Positions 20,647 through 33,500 of a DNA stretch of 64,000 bases are shown piece by piece; the first letter of the stretch is position 1, and each line of letters starts with the position of its first letter. The notes beneath the pieces were generated by a model. That model was not told the origin of the DNA and did not search any database. It saw nothing but the letters and a program-made list of their open reading frames with translations. The stretch is taken from contig CM043968.1 of the NCBI GenBank assembly GCA_014529385.2, forward strand, positions 4,820,001 to 4,884,000, read 5' to 3'. This DNA comes from Adiantum capillus-veneris (lineage: Eukaryota; Streptophyta; Polypodiopsida; Polypodiales; Pteridaceae). The translations under genes were made by a program, and so were the position numbers.

Positions 20647-21591
20647 CGCGAAAGAGACACAATCCCCTCGAGAGGCCTCGAGTCCTTGACCGCTCGCGAC
20701 CCCACCTTCATGACTTCAATTTATTTATCCGTGCTGGAACGGTGGATATTGCAGGGAATATACGAGCAGGCTGCGGCCCTACCTGTGTGCTCTGAGCACT
20801 GATTGCCCATCTCAAAAAATGGAACCGGGTCGCCTAGGTGTGCACATCAGCCTTACTGGCCTCAACGGATCCAGGGTTGGTTGCATCTAGAGGCATATAG
20901 CCAACTTTTCTCTCCCCCTCATACTCTACCTTTGCCATGCTTGGTGCTTAGTGAGGCTCCCGAGTCCCATTCCCACACATGGGCATTGTTGGGCTTACAC
21001 AGGGAAGGCTTACATGGAGAGAGGGCTAGGAGCACCTCTTCAACTATGAGTGTGCGCGGAACTGTTACTGGAAGTAGAGCAGGAGAATCGGGAAAAGTGT
21101 TAAGAATAGCCAATCTCAGATGACGAAGCAACTGTCTTGGGTGAAGCTCTCTACTACAGGCCCAACTTCTTTTCTTCTTCCCCTGTGTCTCTTCTGTTTC
21201 TCTACTCTTCCCCTTATCTCTCTCCCTAAAGCCACAAAGTCCCTCAGAGGCAGCCCCTCTGTCGGGCAAATCACTTGAGTCTGCATCTTGGATTATACTC
21301 AGAGAACCCTTTTCATCTCTGTGTGTAAGTGGGAAGCTCAAATAAGTTGGCTTTGATTTAACAAGGTGCAAGAAATAAAACAACGTGAGGAACAAGAGAA
21401 GAGGAGCAAGAAATAAAGTAGTGTGAGAAGCGGAGCAACAAAATAGTGTGTTGCATGCAGGTGATGATGCAGGGGCGGCTTCTTTTTCAACATAACTATG
21501 GTCCAAGCATAAGGGCCGTCACAAAGAGAATTTCAAGGAAGTGTTACAACTTACAAATTGGAAAGTTTTATTACCACCATGGTAGGTAACT

Positions 21592-21712
<121 letters not shown>

Positions 21713-22939
21713 CTTGAATTTGTGGGTGGAAAGAGAGAAGAGGTAGCAAAATACTGTGCGCCATGTTTCTAGGTAGGTTGGGACATTTTGTGAATTAATA
21801 TGGTCATGTTCATTGAGCGTGAAAAGCCAAACTTATGTCTCTCTCAAGATTTTACATTCACACAATGTTGCTTTTATGTACTCTCTTTGTGACGGCCACC
21901 AATGCACGGCTAGCTTGCAAGGGGTCGTCGAATCATGCGTTGTGCTCTGAATATACTCATGTCAACATCTTCACAAAGAGCTTGGACAACATGTTGGTGG
22001 GCGTTTGCCCGCAAGGTGTGCAACAGGCGTGTCTGTAGTGGAAGCTAAGCACTCATTGAGTGGTGGTCCGAATCGGACAACACTATCCGTCTACCTAGAG
22101 TGGTCACACGACTAGATGGGCTCCTTCTCTTTGTCCACATCAGTTGGCAAGCATAGGTTTCGTGGGATAGGCGAGGTCGAGACAAACTCGACCAACTACT
22201 AGGAGGTGGTATTAGAAAGGCGGACGCATGGCGATCGATAGAAAGACAACTGGAGAGCTGTTGTGCAGGGGGGAGAAGGGTGTGTAGCTGATTTTGCAGG
22301 GACTTGGGCTACCACCAGGACTGCTACAAGCTAGATCGTCCAACAAATGGGCGACGGCTCGATATATTGTGCATCGTAATGCTCAATGCGTCTCCTTCAA
22401 CTGAAAGGCTTGGCCGTGGGAGAGAGGTGGCAGGGTCTCCCAAGCGCCATATCTCATCATCAGTAGCAACAGGGTGAGGTTCACAACCAAGGTTTAGAGA
22501 GAGTAGGTGCTCTTGATGACACATGGAGCATGCGTTTTTTGAGCATGTGAAGGAGAGTTATGGCATGGTAGTAGTGTTGTTGCAAGCAAACGATAGAGTT
22601 GTGTGGAATGGGGTGAGGATGATGGGTGCTTGCGATAGTACGCAAAGGCTTGCATGAAAAATGGTGTGCAATGCTACGAGTTGTTAGAGCGTGGCAACCA
22701 AGCTACATGGAAAAGTGGCAGATTGTGGGTCTCGGCTTTGCACATGCATGAGGGGTATTGTGCAAAACGGGGTGGCATTGAGGGGTGCTCCCCACACCAC
22801 ACAGAGGGTGTGCAGTGATGCGGGTTGTCATAGCGAGGCACCCAAGCTACGTGGCAATGTTAGAGGGGGAAGCGCAAGGGCGAGGCTGCTCTACAGAGTA
22901 GCCAATGGTGGGTATACACGAAAGACAAGGCAGCCAAGG

Positions 22940-23120
22940 AATGAAGGCAGCAAACCTGGTATAAATGGAGACAACGCAACAGGTCATTGGCGGCTATGGC
23001 AACATTGAGCTCAGAGAGAGAGAGAGAGAGAATCCTTCCAGCGTGTGCCTTTGTGTCTGGCCTTCAAACCTGCTACAAATGGAGACAACGTAGTAGGACA
23101 TTGGCGGCTATGGAAACATT
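22940..23120 (+). repeat. Local duplication around a (GA)n tract
   Basis: The phrase ATGGAGACAACGCAACAGGTCATTGGCGGCTATGGCAACATTGAGC near 22963 recurs with few changes near 23079 (ATGGAGACAACGTAGTAGG and so on), separated by a (GA)n tract at 23013-23031. Confidence 0.75.
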
Positions 23121-23429
23121 GAGCCAACACCTTTGACCAACATCCAACCATCAATATCCAGTGCACCTCATAGGTGAAATATTGTTGCAAGGGCTAGGAC
23201 TGTGACATTCGGCTTGGATGAGAGGAGGATGTAGCTTTCTATCGTGATCAGACACCATACCTCTGCCCCTTATACCACTGCATATCTACGACATCTGCCA
23301 TTGTACTACTGCTTTGCCAACCACCTTGCATGTTTCCTCTCTCACATGCTTTGATGTGGGCCGAGATCTTGGAAGATGGGGAGGGGGGTGGGGTGGGGTG
23401 GGGCCAAGTGAGGGAAAGAGGGGCCATGC

Positions 23430-23458
23430 CGCCGCCGGAGGCGGCGCCGCTTTACTAG
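23430..23458 (+). terminator. Helitron 1 3'-end hairpin and CTAG terminus
   Basis: Stem 23430-23436 with 23440-23446, loop GGA, then CCGCTTTA and CTAG. Such hairpins mark the transposition terminator of Helitrons. Confidence 0.8.
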
Positions 23459-23490
23459 TCAAATTAAGTAAAATTTCACTAGATTCTCCT

Positions 23491-23545
<55 letters not shown>

Positions 23546-23739
23546 CTCCATGCGTCAGAACCAGCGAAGGACGCGCAATGATCGATGAGAACGAGGTTTA
23601 GAGAGAGACGGAGAGCTAAGGTCGCAGGAGTTGAAGCAAGCCTACTCTTCTCTCTATGAAATCGGACATTGCGCTCTTCCCTCGACAGCTTGCTTAGCTA
23701 TGCAGAAGGAGCATGCAAGCGAGGCGCGGTTCAGACAAT

Positions 23740-23808
<69 letters not shown>

Positions 23809-24248
23809 GCAATCCGCGTCTCTTTGTTCTCCCCTTGTGTCTCTCTATTGCGCGTGCGGACGGGCATTTCATTTATTGTCTGCATTCTCAGCATCTTGTC
23901 GGTGTGCTGCATCTAAGCTATCGTGATTGTGTGGTGAAGGGTAGGATTGCCCTACGACGAATGCAGAAGGGAAGAGCAAATGGCGGGTGGAGGACAGTGA
24001 AAGAGGGAGATATATTTACTGTGCAGTTTTTTCTTGTGCCTGACGAAGAGACTACGCATGGTGCTGACCCGCAATGGTGTCTTTCTTGCCTGACCTCAGC
24101 GCTGTCTTTCTCTCTTGACCCTGCATCCGATGAAGACAAGACCCGGGCATTGCGATGGAGAGAAGAACCGCAGGTCCCCACCAGGATCCTTGGGGAGGGA
24201 ATGGTAGAGAGAGAGTGAGAAGAGAAGGAGGGCAAGCAGGGAATGCTG

Positions 24249-24294
<46 letters not shown>

Positions 24295-25084
24295 GAGAGC
24301 CCATGCCATGTTCCACATCTTGTTAGCAGTAGACTGTGTGCTTTGAGAGCGAGACAAGCCAACCCATGGTGGGTCTGAGAGCAAGGGCCACAAAGAGAGA
24401 GAGAGAGAGAGAGATAGAGAGAGAGAGATGCGAGACGAAGCTCTACGTGCAGGAGGAGGGAAAGGGGGAAACTGGAAAACTATTTCTTCTTTTCCTTTGG
24501 TATTGCAAGATTCGATTCGAATCTTGTAGACAAATTAATGAGTTTGGCAATCTGGACCCAGTATGACCCCTTTACTATTTAGTAAAATTTCTTCTAATTT
24601 ACCCCATCACTATCTAGCAAAGTTTATTTTTATTTTATCGCTCAGATCTTATCAATGGTTAGTAAGTGTTTAAAAAATCTATCACCTTTTTTTCATAAGT
24701 TTACATGACCAATCAATCGTTTTTGTTTCAGTACAGTGTATCATAGGTAGGCCTTGTGATTTTATCACTTGTCAAATCCTATGCACATGCATGACCCTTA
24801 GTCATCCAAAAGGACTCATTTAACAAAAGAGGGGAGACATAGCATTTGAAACCGTGAAAAGATGACAAAAAGATTACAAGCTCACGTTAATTCTCTATAG
24901 TTTTTGAGATATACACTTCAAAAAAGGATGTTTTCCAGCACTTTAACAAGAAGATGGATTGCATGCACATACTTGTACCTGGCTCCAACTTTCACTTTTC
25001 AATACATAGTATCTTCTCAAGATGCTTCAGCATCTCGAGTTAGCTTCAAGAGCACCCCTAATCCCTAAGATTTGACCTAAGCAC
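23459..25084. other. Microsatellite-rich stretch without a gene
   Basis: Contains (GA)n at 23494-23543, (CT)n at 23741-23803, (GA)n at 24250-24289 and 24394-24428. Long open frames here exist only because the dinucleotide repeats lack stops. The AT-rich part after 24500 shows nothing recognisable. Confidence 0.6.
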
Positions 25085-25245
25085 GTAGACACTAAAAAGA
25101 CAAGCTTAACCACTAGGCTATTCGCCTTGGCTGCCCTTAGGGCTCCCATAAGCACTTAAAAAAGCACGTAGACACTAAAAAGACAAGCTGAACCACTAGG
25201 CTATTCGCCTTGGCTGCCCTTAGGGCTCCCATAAGCACTTAAAAC
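25085..25245 (+). repeat. Tandem duplication of about 83 bp
   Basis: AGCACGTAGACACTAAAAAG followed by ACAAGCTTAACCACTAGGC and CTTGGCTGCCCTTAGGGCTC occurs twice in tandem with one visible base change (CTTAACC and CTGAACC). A diverged relative is at 25855-25930 (ACTATGAAACTCAAGCTAAACCACTAGGC). Confidence 0.85.
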
Positions 25246-25260
25246 CCCCCAACCCACCAC

Positions 25261-25262
25261 CG

Positions 25263-25300
<38 letters not shown>

Positions 25301-25685
25301 AGCCTAGCCTACCCCTACCCCCGCTTTCTCCTTTTGCTTTTTTTCCCCCACCCTTCCCTTTTCCTTTTCTCCCCCCCCCCTCCCCCCCCCCAAAACCTAG
25401 CCTAGCCTAGCCTACCCCCCCTTTCCCCTTTTGCTTTTTTTCCCCCACCCTTCCCTTTTCCTTTCTCTTCCCCCCCTGGCCCCGCCCCACCCCGCCCCGC
25501 CGGCCTACCCCCCCTTTCTCCTTTTGCTTTTTTTCCCCCACCCTTCCCTTTTCCTTTCTCTTCCCCCCCCTGGCCCCGCCCCGCCCCGCCGGCCTACCCC
25601 CCCTTTCTCCTTTTGCTTTTTTTCCCCCACCCTTCCCTTTTCCTTTCTCTTCCATCCCCCACCCCGCCCCGCCCCGCCGGCCCCC
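25261..25685. repeat. Poly-C run and C/T-rich minisatellite
   Basis: A run of about 40 C (25261-25300) is followed by tandem units of about 80-105 bp built from CTTTTGCTTTTTTTCCCCCAC, CCTTCCCTTTTCC and TGGCCCCGCCCCGCC. Four copies can be followed up to 25685. The strand bias (pure pyrimidine) allows G-quadruplex or i-motif structures. The long open frames here are artefacts of composition. Confidence 0.88.
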
Positions 25686-26020
25686 AAACTAATTAATTAA
25701 TGGTTTGTAAAAAAGTCGTTAGAGGGACATACTAGCTCTACTCTTTTTGTTTTTCATTAGATAGAATCTCCACAAGATCCCTTAGGATCTCCAATTAGCA
25801 TGTCCATGCACGTCATCATCTAAAACCAACCTTAATAAGTAACATTTGAACTCGTCACGTAGATACTATGAAACTCAAGCTAAACCACTAGGCTATACGC
25901 CTTGCGTGCCCTTAGGCCTCCCTTAAGCACTAAAAAAAACAAATAAGCCCCCCCCCCCCTTCCCCCCAAAACTAATTAATTAATGCCCTTGTGAAAAAGT
26001 TGTTTCGGGGACCTAGTGGG

Positions 26021-26342
26021 TGTTGAGATGTCGAGCTCTACACCTTAAGCTGGCATCCACTACGGGTCTTGGCCGCTTACGGCATTTACTCACTGGCGCG
26101 TTAGGTGACCGACACGGAGGATCTCTGCCAGTGATTCTACAACTGGACTACACTTATAGTGCCAACCTAGTACGCTTCTAGCGAGTTCACACTTAGTGAC
26201 CGCATGTACATATGTGCTACTTTTCAGGTTTAGCACTTAGTCATTTTGTACTCTCTTTTCTGTGAAGAAGAAGAAGAAGCTTTCCATCTCTGTGTGCTTT
26301 GTGCTTGTCTTGTGTAGCTCTCTTGCATCCTCATTCTTTACA
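26021..26342 (+). repeat. 5' LTR of the Copia element
   Basis: Starts TGTTGAGATGTCGAGCTC and ends CATCCTCATTCTTTACA. Pair of the LTR at 30951-31272 with three mismatches in 322 bp. Confidence 0.97.
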
Positions 26343-26354
26343 TGGTATCAGAGC
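26343..26354 (+). other. Primer binding site of the Copia element (tRNA-iMet)
   Basis: TGGTATCAGAGC begins immediately after the LTR; it is the standard initiator-Met primer site of plant Copia elements. Confidence 0.93.
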
Positions 26355-26621
26355 CTGGTGCAGGCAAGAGAGGCTAAGAGAGCAAGAGCATCACAATCCC
26401 TTCGTTCGCAATCCACGACCAAGTTTCTGAACAAGTTTTTCGCACAAGTTTCCGAACAGGTCTCCAAAGTGCAGTATACAGAGATTTACTGTACAAGTAC
26501 AGTGGTTGTATGTACGCTTGATTGTGGACACTCGCTGAGTATAGAAAGCGTTACAGGTACCACGATAGCAGGTTCAGTAGATTTGCAGGTTTTTGCAGCT
26601 ATTTTGTCTTAGTGCTTCAAG

Positions 26622-27560
26622 ATGTCTGACGGTTTCAGTCAGATTGTTACTGAGAAGCTTGAGAAAAATAACTACCCTGCATGGAAGTTCAGAATAACAA
26701 ATTTCCTAAAAGGAAAAGGTTATTGGGACTATGTAGAAGGAGACAGTGAAAAGGAACCAGAGATTCCCGAGGCAAATGCTACAGCAGAACAAAGGAAAGC
26801 TTTGAGGGACTGGCAACAAGGCCAGAGCAAAGTGATGTATTGGCTTTCTATGAGCATCACAGATGGCATGATGGACTATCTACAGGATGCTGAAACCCCC
26901 GCCATTGCATGGAGAAACTTAGGCAGAGTGTTCGAGGTGAACACCAAGGCCAGGAAGCTTCAACTAAAGTCGGAGCTAAATCAGGTTAAGAGGAACAACC
27001 TCTCAATCAATGATTATGCCTTGAAGATCAAGAGTATCATTGAGGCTCTTGGATCTATTAAAGTCTCAGTGGAAGACGATGACATTGTCCGTGCATGCTT
27101 GGATGGTTTAGGAGATGAGTATGTATATTTTAGGTCTTCCATGAATACAAGAGACGACATCCCCGTGTTCCAAGATTTGATTTCTATGCTTATTCTTGAG
27201 GAGAAGAACCTTGACACATCTTCTTCTCATGGCACAAATAATTCTGAACAGGCCTTCTATTCTAACTCCAACAGAGGTAGAGGTAGAGGTCGTGGTCGAG
27301 GCCCAAGGGGTTGTAGGGGCCAATTTCTGGAAGGTCAATCAAATCAAAACAATACAGGTGGCAGGGGAAACCAGTCTCAAGGCAGGTGGAGTCAAAGAGG
27401 TCGTGGTGCAGGATCAAGCAGGCAGCAACATACTCCAGATAGCAGAGAATGTTGGACTTGTGGTGAAAGAGGTCACATGTCACGTGACTGTCCAAAGGGA
27501 AAAGCAAGTGGAAAGAGAGAACAGGGCAACTATGCATCTACTAGCAGAAGATGCAGATGA
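26622..27560 (+). CDS. gag: Copia Gag (UBN2-like) with CCHC zinc knuckle
   Basis: 312 residues starting MSDGFSQIVTEKLEKNNYPA, the normal start of plant Copia Gag. The N-terminal 180 residues match the UBN2/gag family (WKFRITNFLKGKGYWDYVEG, SITDGMMDYL, LKSELNQVKRNN, YALKIKSIIEALGS, ILEEKNL). A Gly-Arg-rich stretch (GRGRGRGRGPRG) is followed by CWTCGERGHMSRDC, a perfect C-X2-C-X4-H-X4-C knuckle at about residues 277-290 that binds RNA. The frame ends at 27560 shortly after the knuckle, where a frameshift separates it from the protease. A full-length Copia would continue into Pol without a break. Confidence 0.93.
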   Translation: MSDGFSQIVTEKLEKNNYPAWKFRITNFLKGKGYWDYVEGDSEKEPEIPEANATAEQRKALRDWQQGQSKVMYWLSMSITDGMMDYLQDAETPAIAWRNLGRVFEVNTKARKLQLKSELNQVKRNNLSINDYALKIKSIIEALGSIKVSVEDDDIVRACLDGLGDEYVYFRSSMNTRDDIPVFQDLISMLILEEKNLDTSSSHGTNNSEQAFYSNSNRGRGRGRGRGPRGCRGQFLEGQSNQNNTGGRGNQSQGRWSQRGRGAGSSRQQHTPDSRECWTCGERGHMSRDCPKGKASGKREQGNYASTSRRCR

Positions 27561-27613
27561 CAGCAAAAACAAGCGCATGTTTTTGAATACAATGAATACA
27601 ACATGTTTTTGTT

Positions 27614-28429
27614 ATGCAGCATGTAATGAATACAATGACTGCAGAGAATTTCACCCAAGATGATGTTTGGTATGTGGATTCAGGTGCCTCTAATCACATG
27701 ACGTCTCGTGGAGAGTGGTTTAGAGATATGCGCAAACCAGATGTGTCAGGCTATGTGCAGACAGGAGATGACACAGCTCACCCCATTGTTCATGTAGGGG
27801 ACATACCTCTAAATACGAAGAGTGGGAAATCAAAGTACTTAGCAGATGTACTTCATGTCCCAAACATTACAAAGAATCTTGTTTCTGTTGTACAAATGGT
27901 TGAGCAGGGTTTGCAGGTTCGCTTCAATCCAAATGGTTGTTATGTAGAAGATTTCCAGAATGCTTGTAAGCTGATCACAGAGGGCAAATGTGTGGGCAGA
28001 ATGTTTACGCTGAATGTAGACATGCCTGAGGTAAAAGCTGCATTATTTGCACAGGGCACAGGGGTTGTGGCTGATGTTGACATTTGGCACAAACGCATTG
28101 GCCATGTCAATGAGCAGAGATTGCGCAGCATGCAATCAAAACACATTGTAAAAGGTTTGCCCAAATTCAAGGTGGATGGTATGCATAAAGCTTGTGCAGC
28201 ATGCCAGTTTGGAAAACAGTCAAAGGGCTCATTTCCACATGAGCGCAATGTATGTAAAAAGCCACTTGAGGTGGTGCACACAGATGTTGGGGTCCAACCA
28301 ATACTGCAAGTATACATGGTTGCAGGTATTATGTCTCTTTCATTGATGACCATACAAGGAAAGTATGGGTCTACTTCATGCGTAACAAAAGTGAAGTGTT
28401 TGGTCACTTTCAAGACTTCAAAGTCATGA
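27614..28429 (+). pseudogene. Copia protease and N-terminal integrase
   Basis: 271-residue open segment. WYVDSGASNHM (Asp codon 27677-27679) is the Copia protease active site. The GAG-pre-integrase zinc module follows (DIWHKRIGHVNEQRL and KACAACQFGKQ), then KPLEVVHTDV with the first catalytic Asp of the integrase. After about 28295 the reading frame slips: the segment here ends in a nonsense tail while the proper integrase sequence (SFIDDHTRKVWVYF type) continues in another frame. Protease cuts the polyprotein and integrase inserts the cDNA. Confidence 0.88.
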
Positions 28430-29106
28430 TTGAGAAGGAGACAGATATGCAAATCAAGACATTGAGGTCAGATGGAGGGGGAGAGTACTTCTCCAATGAT
28501 TTTTCAGATTTTCTGTGAATGCATGGTATACGCAGGCAATTTACATGCAGATATACTCCACAACAGAATGGGGTCGCAGAAAGGAAAAACAGGCACATTG
28601 CAGAGGTTGCACGGGCATTGATGAATGAGAAGAACATGCCTCATCATTTCTGGGCTGAAGCCGTAAATACAGCTGTGTACATTATGAACAGGACACCTAC
28701 AGTTGCGGTGCATGATGTAACACCTGAGGAAAAGTTTACAGGTACAAAGCCTGATTTGGCACACTTGAAAGTGTTTGGCTGCATAGCTTACCTACATGTA
28801 CCAGATGAGTTGCGTAGGAAATTGGATCCTAAAGCAGAGAAATGTATTCTTGTGGGATATTCCCTTGAACAAAAGGGGTACAAGTGCTACAATCCTACTA
28901 CACGAGAATTACGAGTGAGCAGAGATGTAGTCTTTGATGAGATGAGCAGCTGGTACTATAATGCACATGGCACTATTGGGGCTAATGTAAAAGATGATGT
29001 GGTTGTACAAAATGTGAGGCCACAGTCACAGGTTTTGAGTGGACCACAAGATTCCTCTTCTCATGGCTCTGTTGAGAAACCATGGAATGGTAGACTACGT
29101 ACGTAG
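28300..29106 (+). pseudogene. Copia integrase core and C-terminal region
   Basis: After the frameshift, the frame carries KTLRSDGGGEYFSNDF (second catalytic Asp), an in-frame TGA at 28516-28518, then RYTPQQNGVAERKNRHI with the catalytic Glu, HFWAEAVNTAVYIMNRTP, and the C-terminal block AHLKVFGCIAYLHVPDELRRKLDPKAEKCILVGY (written in part; it spans about 28759-28860). It ends at TAG 29104-29106. The D,D,E residues are all present, but the stop and frameshift inactivate the copy. Confidence 0.88.
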
Positions 29107-29175
29107 GTTACTCCACCAACAGGTACAGGGAATGTATCACGAAAAGGAAAGGAAAAGGTTGATGAACCTCCCTTT

Positions 29176-30978
29176 ATGGCTGATGCATCATCAGGTTTTT
29201 CACATGTAGACATGGATTCAGATGGTTCTGAACAAAGTCTTGATGAGGAATTTGGAATTCCGGCTGTCAGGACACCTGGTGTAAGGAAAGTACAAGAAGA
29301 TGCTAGAGGACAAAGGAGTGACCCAGGACCGCGCAGATCTAATAGAGTCAGAAATCCAATTCAGAAATTGACTTATAATGGGTATCTAGCGCATCACCAA
29401 GCCTACATGGCTAAGGTGATACAGGATGTGGAGGCCACATGTTTTGAGGATGTAGTTGGAAATGTGCATTGGGAGGCTGCATTGAAAGCAAACGACACAT
29501 GGGAGTTGGTGCCATTGCCAAGTGGCAAGAAAGCTATTGGCTGTAAATGGGTGTATAAAACCAAGCATAAGGCTGATGGTAACATTGAGCATCACAAGGC
29601 AAGGCTGGTCGCAAAGGGTTATGCACAGACGTATGGCATAGACTATGAGGAGACCTTTGCTCCAGTGGCAAAGATGACGACTGTGAGAGCTGTCATAGCA
29701 GTGGTTGCATCTAGAGGATGGATTATGCATCAAATGGATGTAAAGAATGCCTTCTTGAATGGTGAGTTGCAAGAGGAAGTGTATATGGATCAGCCACCTG
29801 GTTATGTCGATCTAGGTTACCCAGATTATGTATGCAGACTTCTCAAAGCTTTGTATGGTTTGAAGCAGGGCTCTAGAGCATGGTATGATAGGATTGCCAA
29901 GTATCTTGTCAGTATTGGTTTTAGGAGAGCTCATGCTGATCATTCACTCTATGTACGTGAGAGTGATGTGGGGATTGTGGTCATTACCATATATGTAGAT
30001 GACCTTATTATTGTTGGTGACAATGCTATGGAGATTGACCATGTGAAGGGTCTTCTCAAACAGGAGTTTGAAATGAAAGATTTGGGCGAGTTGCGCTACT
30101 TTCTTGGCATTGAGGTGATCAGGACTCCAGAGGGTGTATGGCTATCACAGAGACAGTATGCTTTGGACATGTTGTCAAAGTATGGTATGGCTAATTGTAA
30201 GACAATTTCTATTCCCTTGGATGTGAATGCAAAGCTGAGTGCAGAGAAGGGTGATGTTGTTGAGGATGTCAACATGTACAGGAAAATTGTGGGTAGTCTA
30301 ATCTACTTGACTATCACGAGGCCAGACTTGAGCTACACAGTAGGCTTGGAGAGTCAGTTCATGCAGCTTCCGAGGAAGCCACATTTGGATGGAGTACGAC
30401 GCACACTTAGGTATGTGCAAGGGACTCTTGACTACGCATTGTTCTATGCAGCAGATGCACCATTAGCATTGTATGGGTATACAGATGCAGATTGGGCAGG
30501 TAGCATTGTTGATAGGAGATCTACGAGTGGCTTCATGTTCTCTTTTGGGAGTGCTGCTATTACTTGGAGCAGCAAAAAGCAGCCTACGGTTGCTTTATCG
30601 AGCACAGAGGCCGAGTACAGAGGTGCAGCAGTTGCGGCGTGCGAGGTAGCTTGGCTACGCACATTACTTGAGGACTTGGGAGTGCAGGTGGACCAGCAGA
30701 TTTTCATCCATTGTGACAACCTCAGCAGCATGCAGTTGGCTAGGAACCCAGTGTTCCATGCCAGGACCAAACACATAGAGGTCCATTACCACTACGTTCG
30801 AGAGCGAGTGTTAGCGGGCGACATCGACTTGGTCTACGTCAGCACAGTGGAGCAGATAGCGGATATCTTTACCAAGGCCCTCGGAGCTGAGAAGCTTCGA
30901 CGTTTCAAGACTATGCTTGGACTCTGCGACATGCAGAGCTCGAGGGGGAGTGTTGAGATGTCGAGCTCTACACCTTGA
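29176..30978 (+). CDS. Copia reverse transcriptase and RNase H
   Basis: 600 residues, open to the end. After an acidic linker and RRSNRVRNPIQKLTYN, the RT begins with ALKANDTWELVPLPSGKKAI and shows VYKTKHKADG, RLVAKGYAQTYGIDYEETFAP, VKNAFLNGELQEEVYM, LKALYGLKQGSRAWY and YVDDLIIVG (codons 29992-30018) with the Asp pair. RNase H follows: YTDADWAGS, STSGFMF, ALSSTEAEYRGA, HCDNLSS and ARTKHIEVHYHYVRE. The same frame is open upstream apart from the TAG at 29104. It ends 28 bases inside the right LTR, as in many Copia elements. Confidence 0.95.
   Translation: MADASSGFSHVDMDSDGSEQSLDEEFGIPAVRTPGVRKVQEDARGQRSDPGPRRSNRVRNPIQKLTYNGYLAHHQAYMAKVIQDVEATCFEDVVGNVHWEAALKANDTWELVPLPSGKKAIGCKWVYKTKHKADGNIEHHKARLVAKGYAQTYGIDYEETFAPVAKMTTVRAVIAVVASRGWIMHQMDVKNAFLNGELQEEVYMDQPPGYVDLGYPDYVCRLLKALYGLKQGSRAWYDRIAKYLVSIGFRRAHADHSLYVRESDVGIVVITIYVDDLIIVGDNAMEIDHVKGLLKQEFEMKDLGELRYFLGIEVIRTPEGVWLSQRQYALDMLSKYGMANCKTISIPLDVNAKLSAEKGDVVEDVNMYRKIVGSLIYLTITRPDLSYTVGLESQFMQLPRKPHLDGVRRTLRYVQGTLDYALFYAADAPLALYGYTDADWAGSIVDRRSTSGFMFSFGSAAITWSSKKQPTVALSSTEAEYRGAAVAACEVAWLRTLLEDLGVQVDQQIFIHCDNLSSMQLARNPVFHARTKHIEVHYHYVRERVLAGDIDLVYVSTVEQIADIFTKALGAEKLRRFKTMLGLCDMQSSRGSVEMSSSTP
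30936..30950 (+). other. Polypurine tract of the Copia element
   Basis: GAGCTCGAGGGGGAG lies directly before the right LTR; the G-rich part primes plus-strand synthesis. Confidence 0.85.
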
Positions 30979-31272
30979 GCTGGCATCCACTACGGGTATT
31001 GGCCGCTTACGGCATTTACTCACTGGCGCGTTAGGTGACCGACACGGAGGATCTCTGCCAGTGATTCTACAACTGGACTACACTTATAGTGCCAGCCTAG
31101 TACGCTTCTAGCGAGTTCACACTTAGTGACCGCATGTACATATGTGCTACTTTTCAGGTTTAGCACTTAGTCATTTTGTACTCTCTTTTCTGTGAAGAAG
31201 AAGAAGAAGCTTTCCATCTCTGTGTGCTTTGTGCTTGTCTTGTGTAGCTCTCTTGCATCCTCATTCTTTACA
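30951..31272 (+). repeat. 3' LTR of the Copia element
   Basis: 322 bp, three differences from the left LTR, followed by the target duplication GTGGG. Confidence 0.97.
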
Positions 31273-31277
31273 GTGGG

Positions 31278-33500
<2,223 letters not shown>

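Larger units (their letters stand above)
26021..31272 (+). mobile_element. Complete Copia (Ty1) LTR retrotransposon, young but frame-broken
   Basis: 322-bp LTRs at 26021-26342 and 30951-31272 (TG...CA) are flanked by a 5-bp target duplication GTGGG (26016-26020 and 31273-31277). A tRNA-iMet-type primer site follows the left LTR and a purine tract precedes the right one. The LTRs differ at only three positions (26047/30977, 26068/30998, 26165/31095), so the insertion is recent. Order: Gag with zinc knuckle, protease, integrase, RT, RNase H, the Copia arrangement. Frame changes occur near 27541, 27610 and 28295, and stops at 28516-28518 and 29104-29106, so this copy cannot make a full polyprotein. 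Confidence 0.97.

Noticed and set aside
20919-21506. 195-codon minus-strand open frame inside Helitron 1
   Set aside because: It has a hydrophobic start and a polar remainder but no motif or support; it may be a captured fragment but cannot be backed.
23631-24218. 195-codon plus-strand frame spanning a (CT)n tract
   Set aside because: The Ser-Leu run is from the microsatellite and neither flank shows a recognisable domain.
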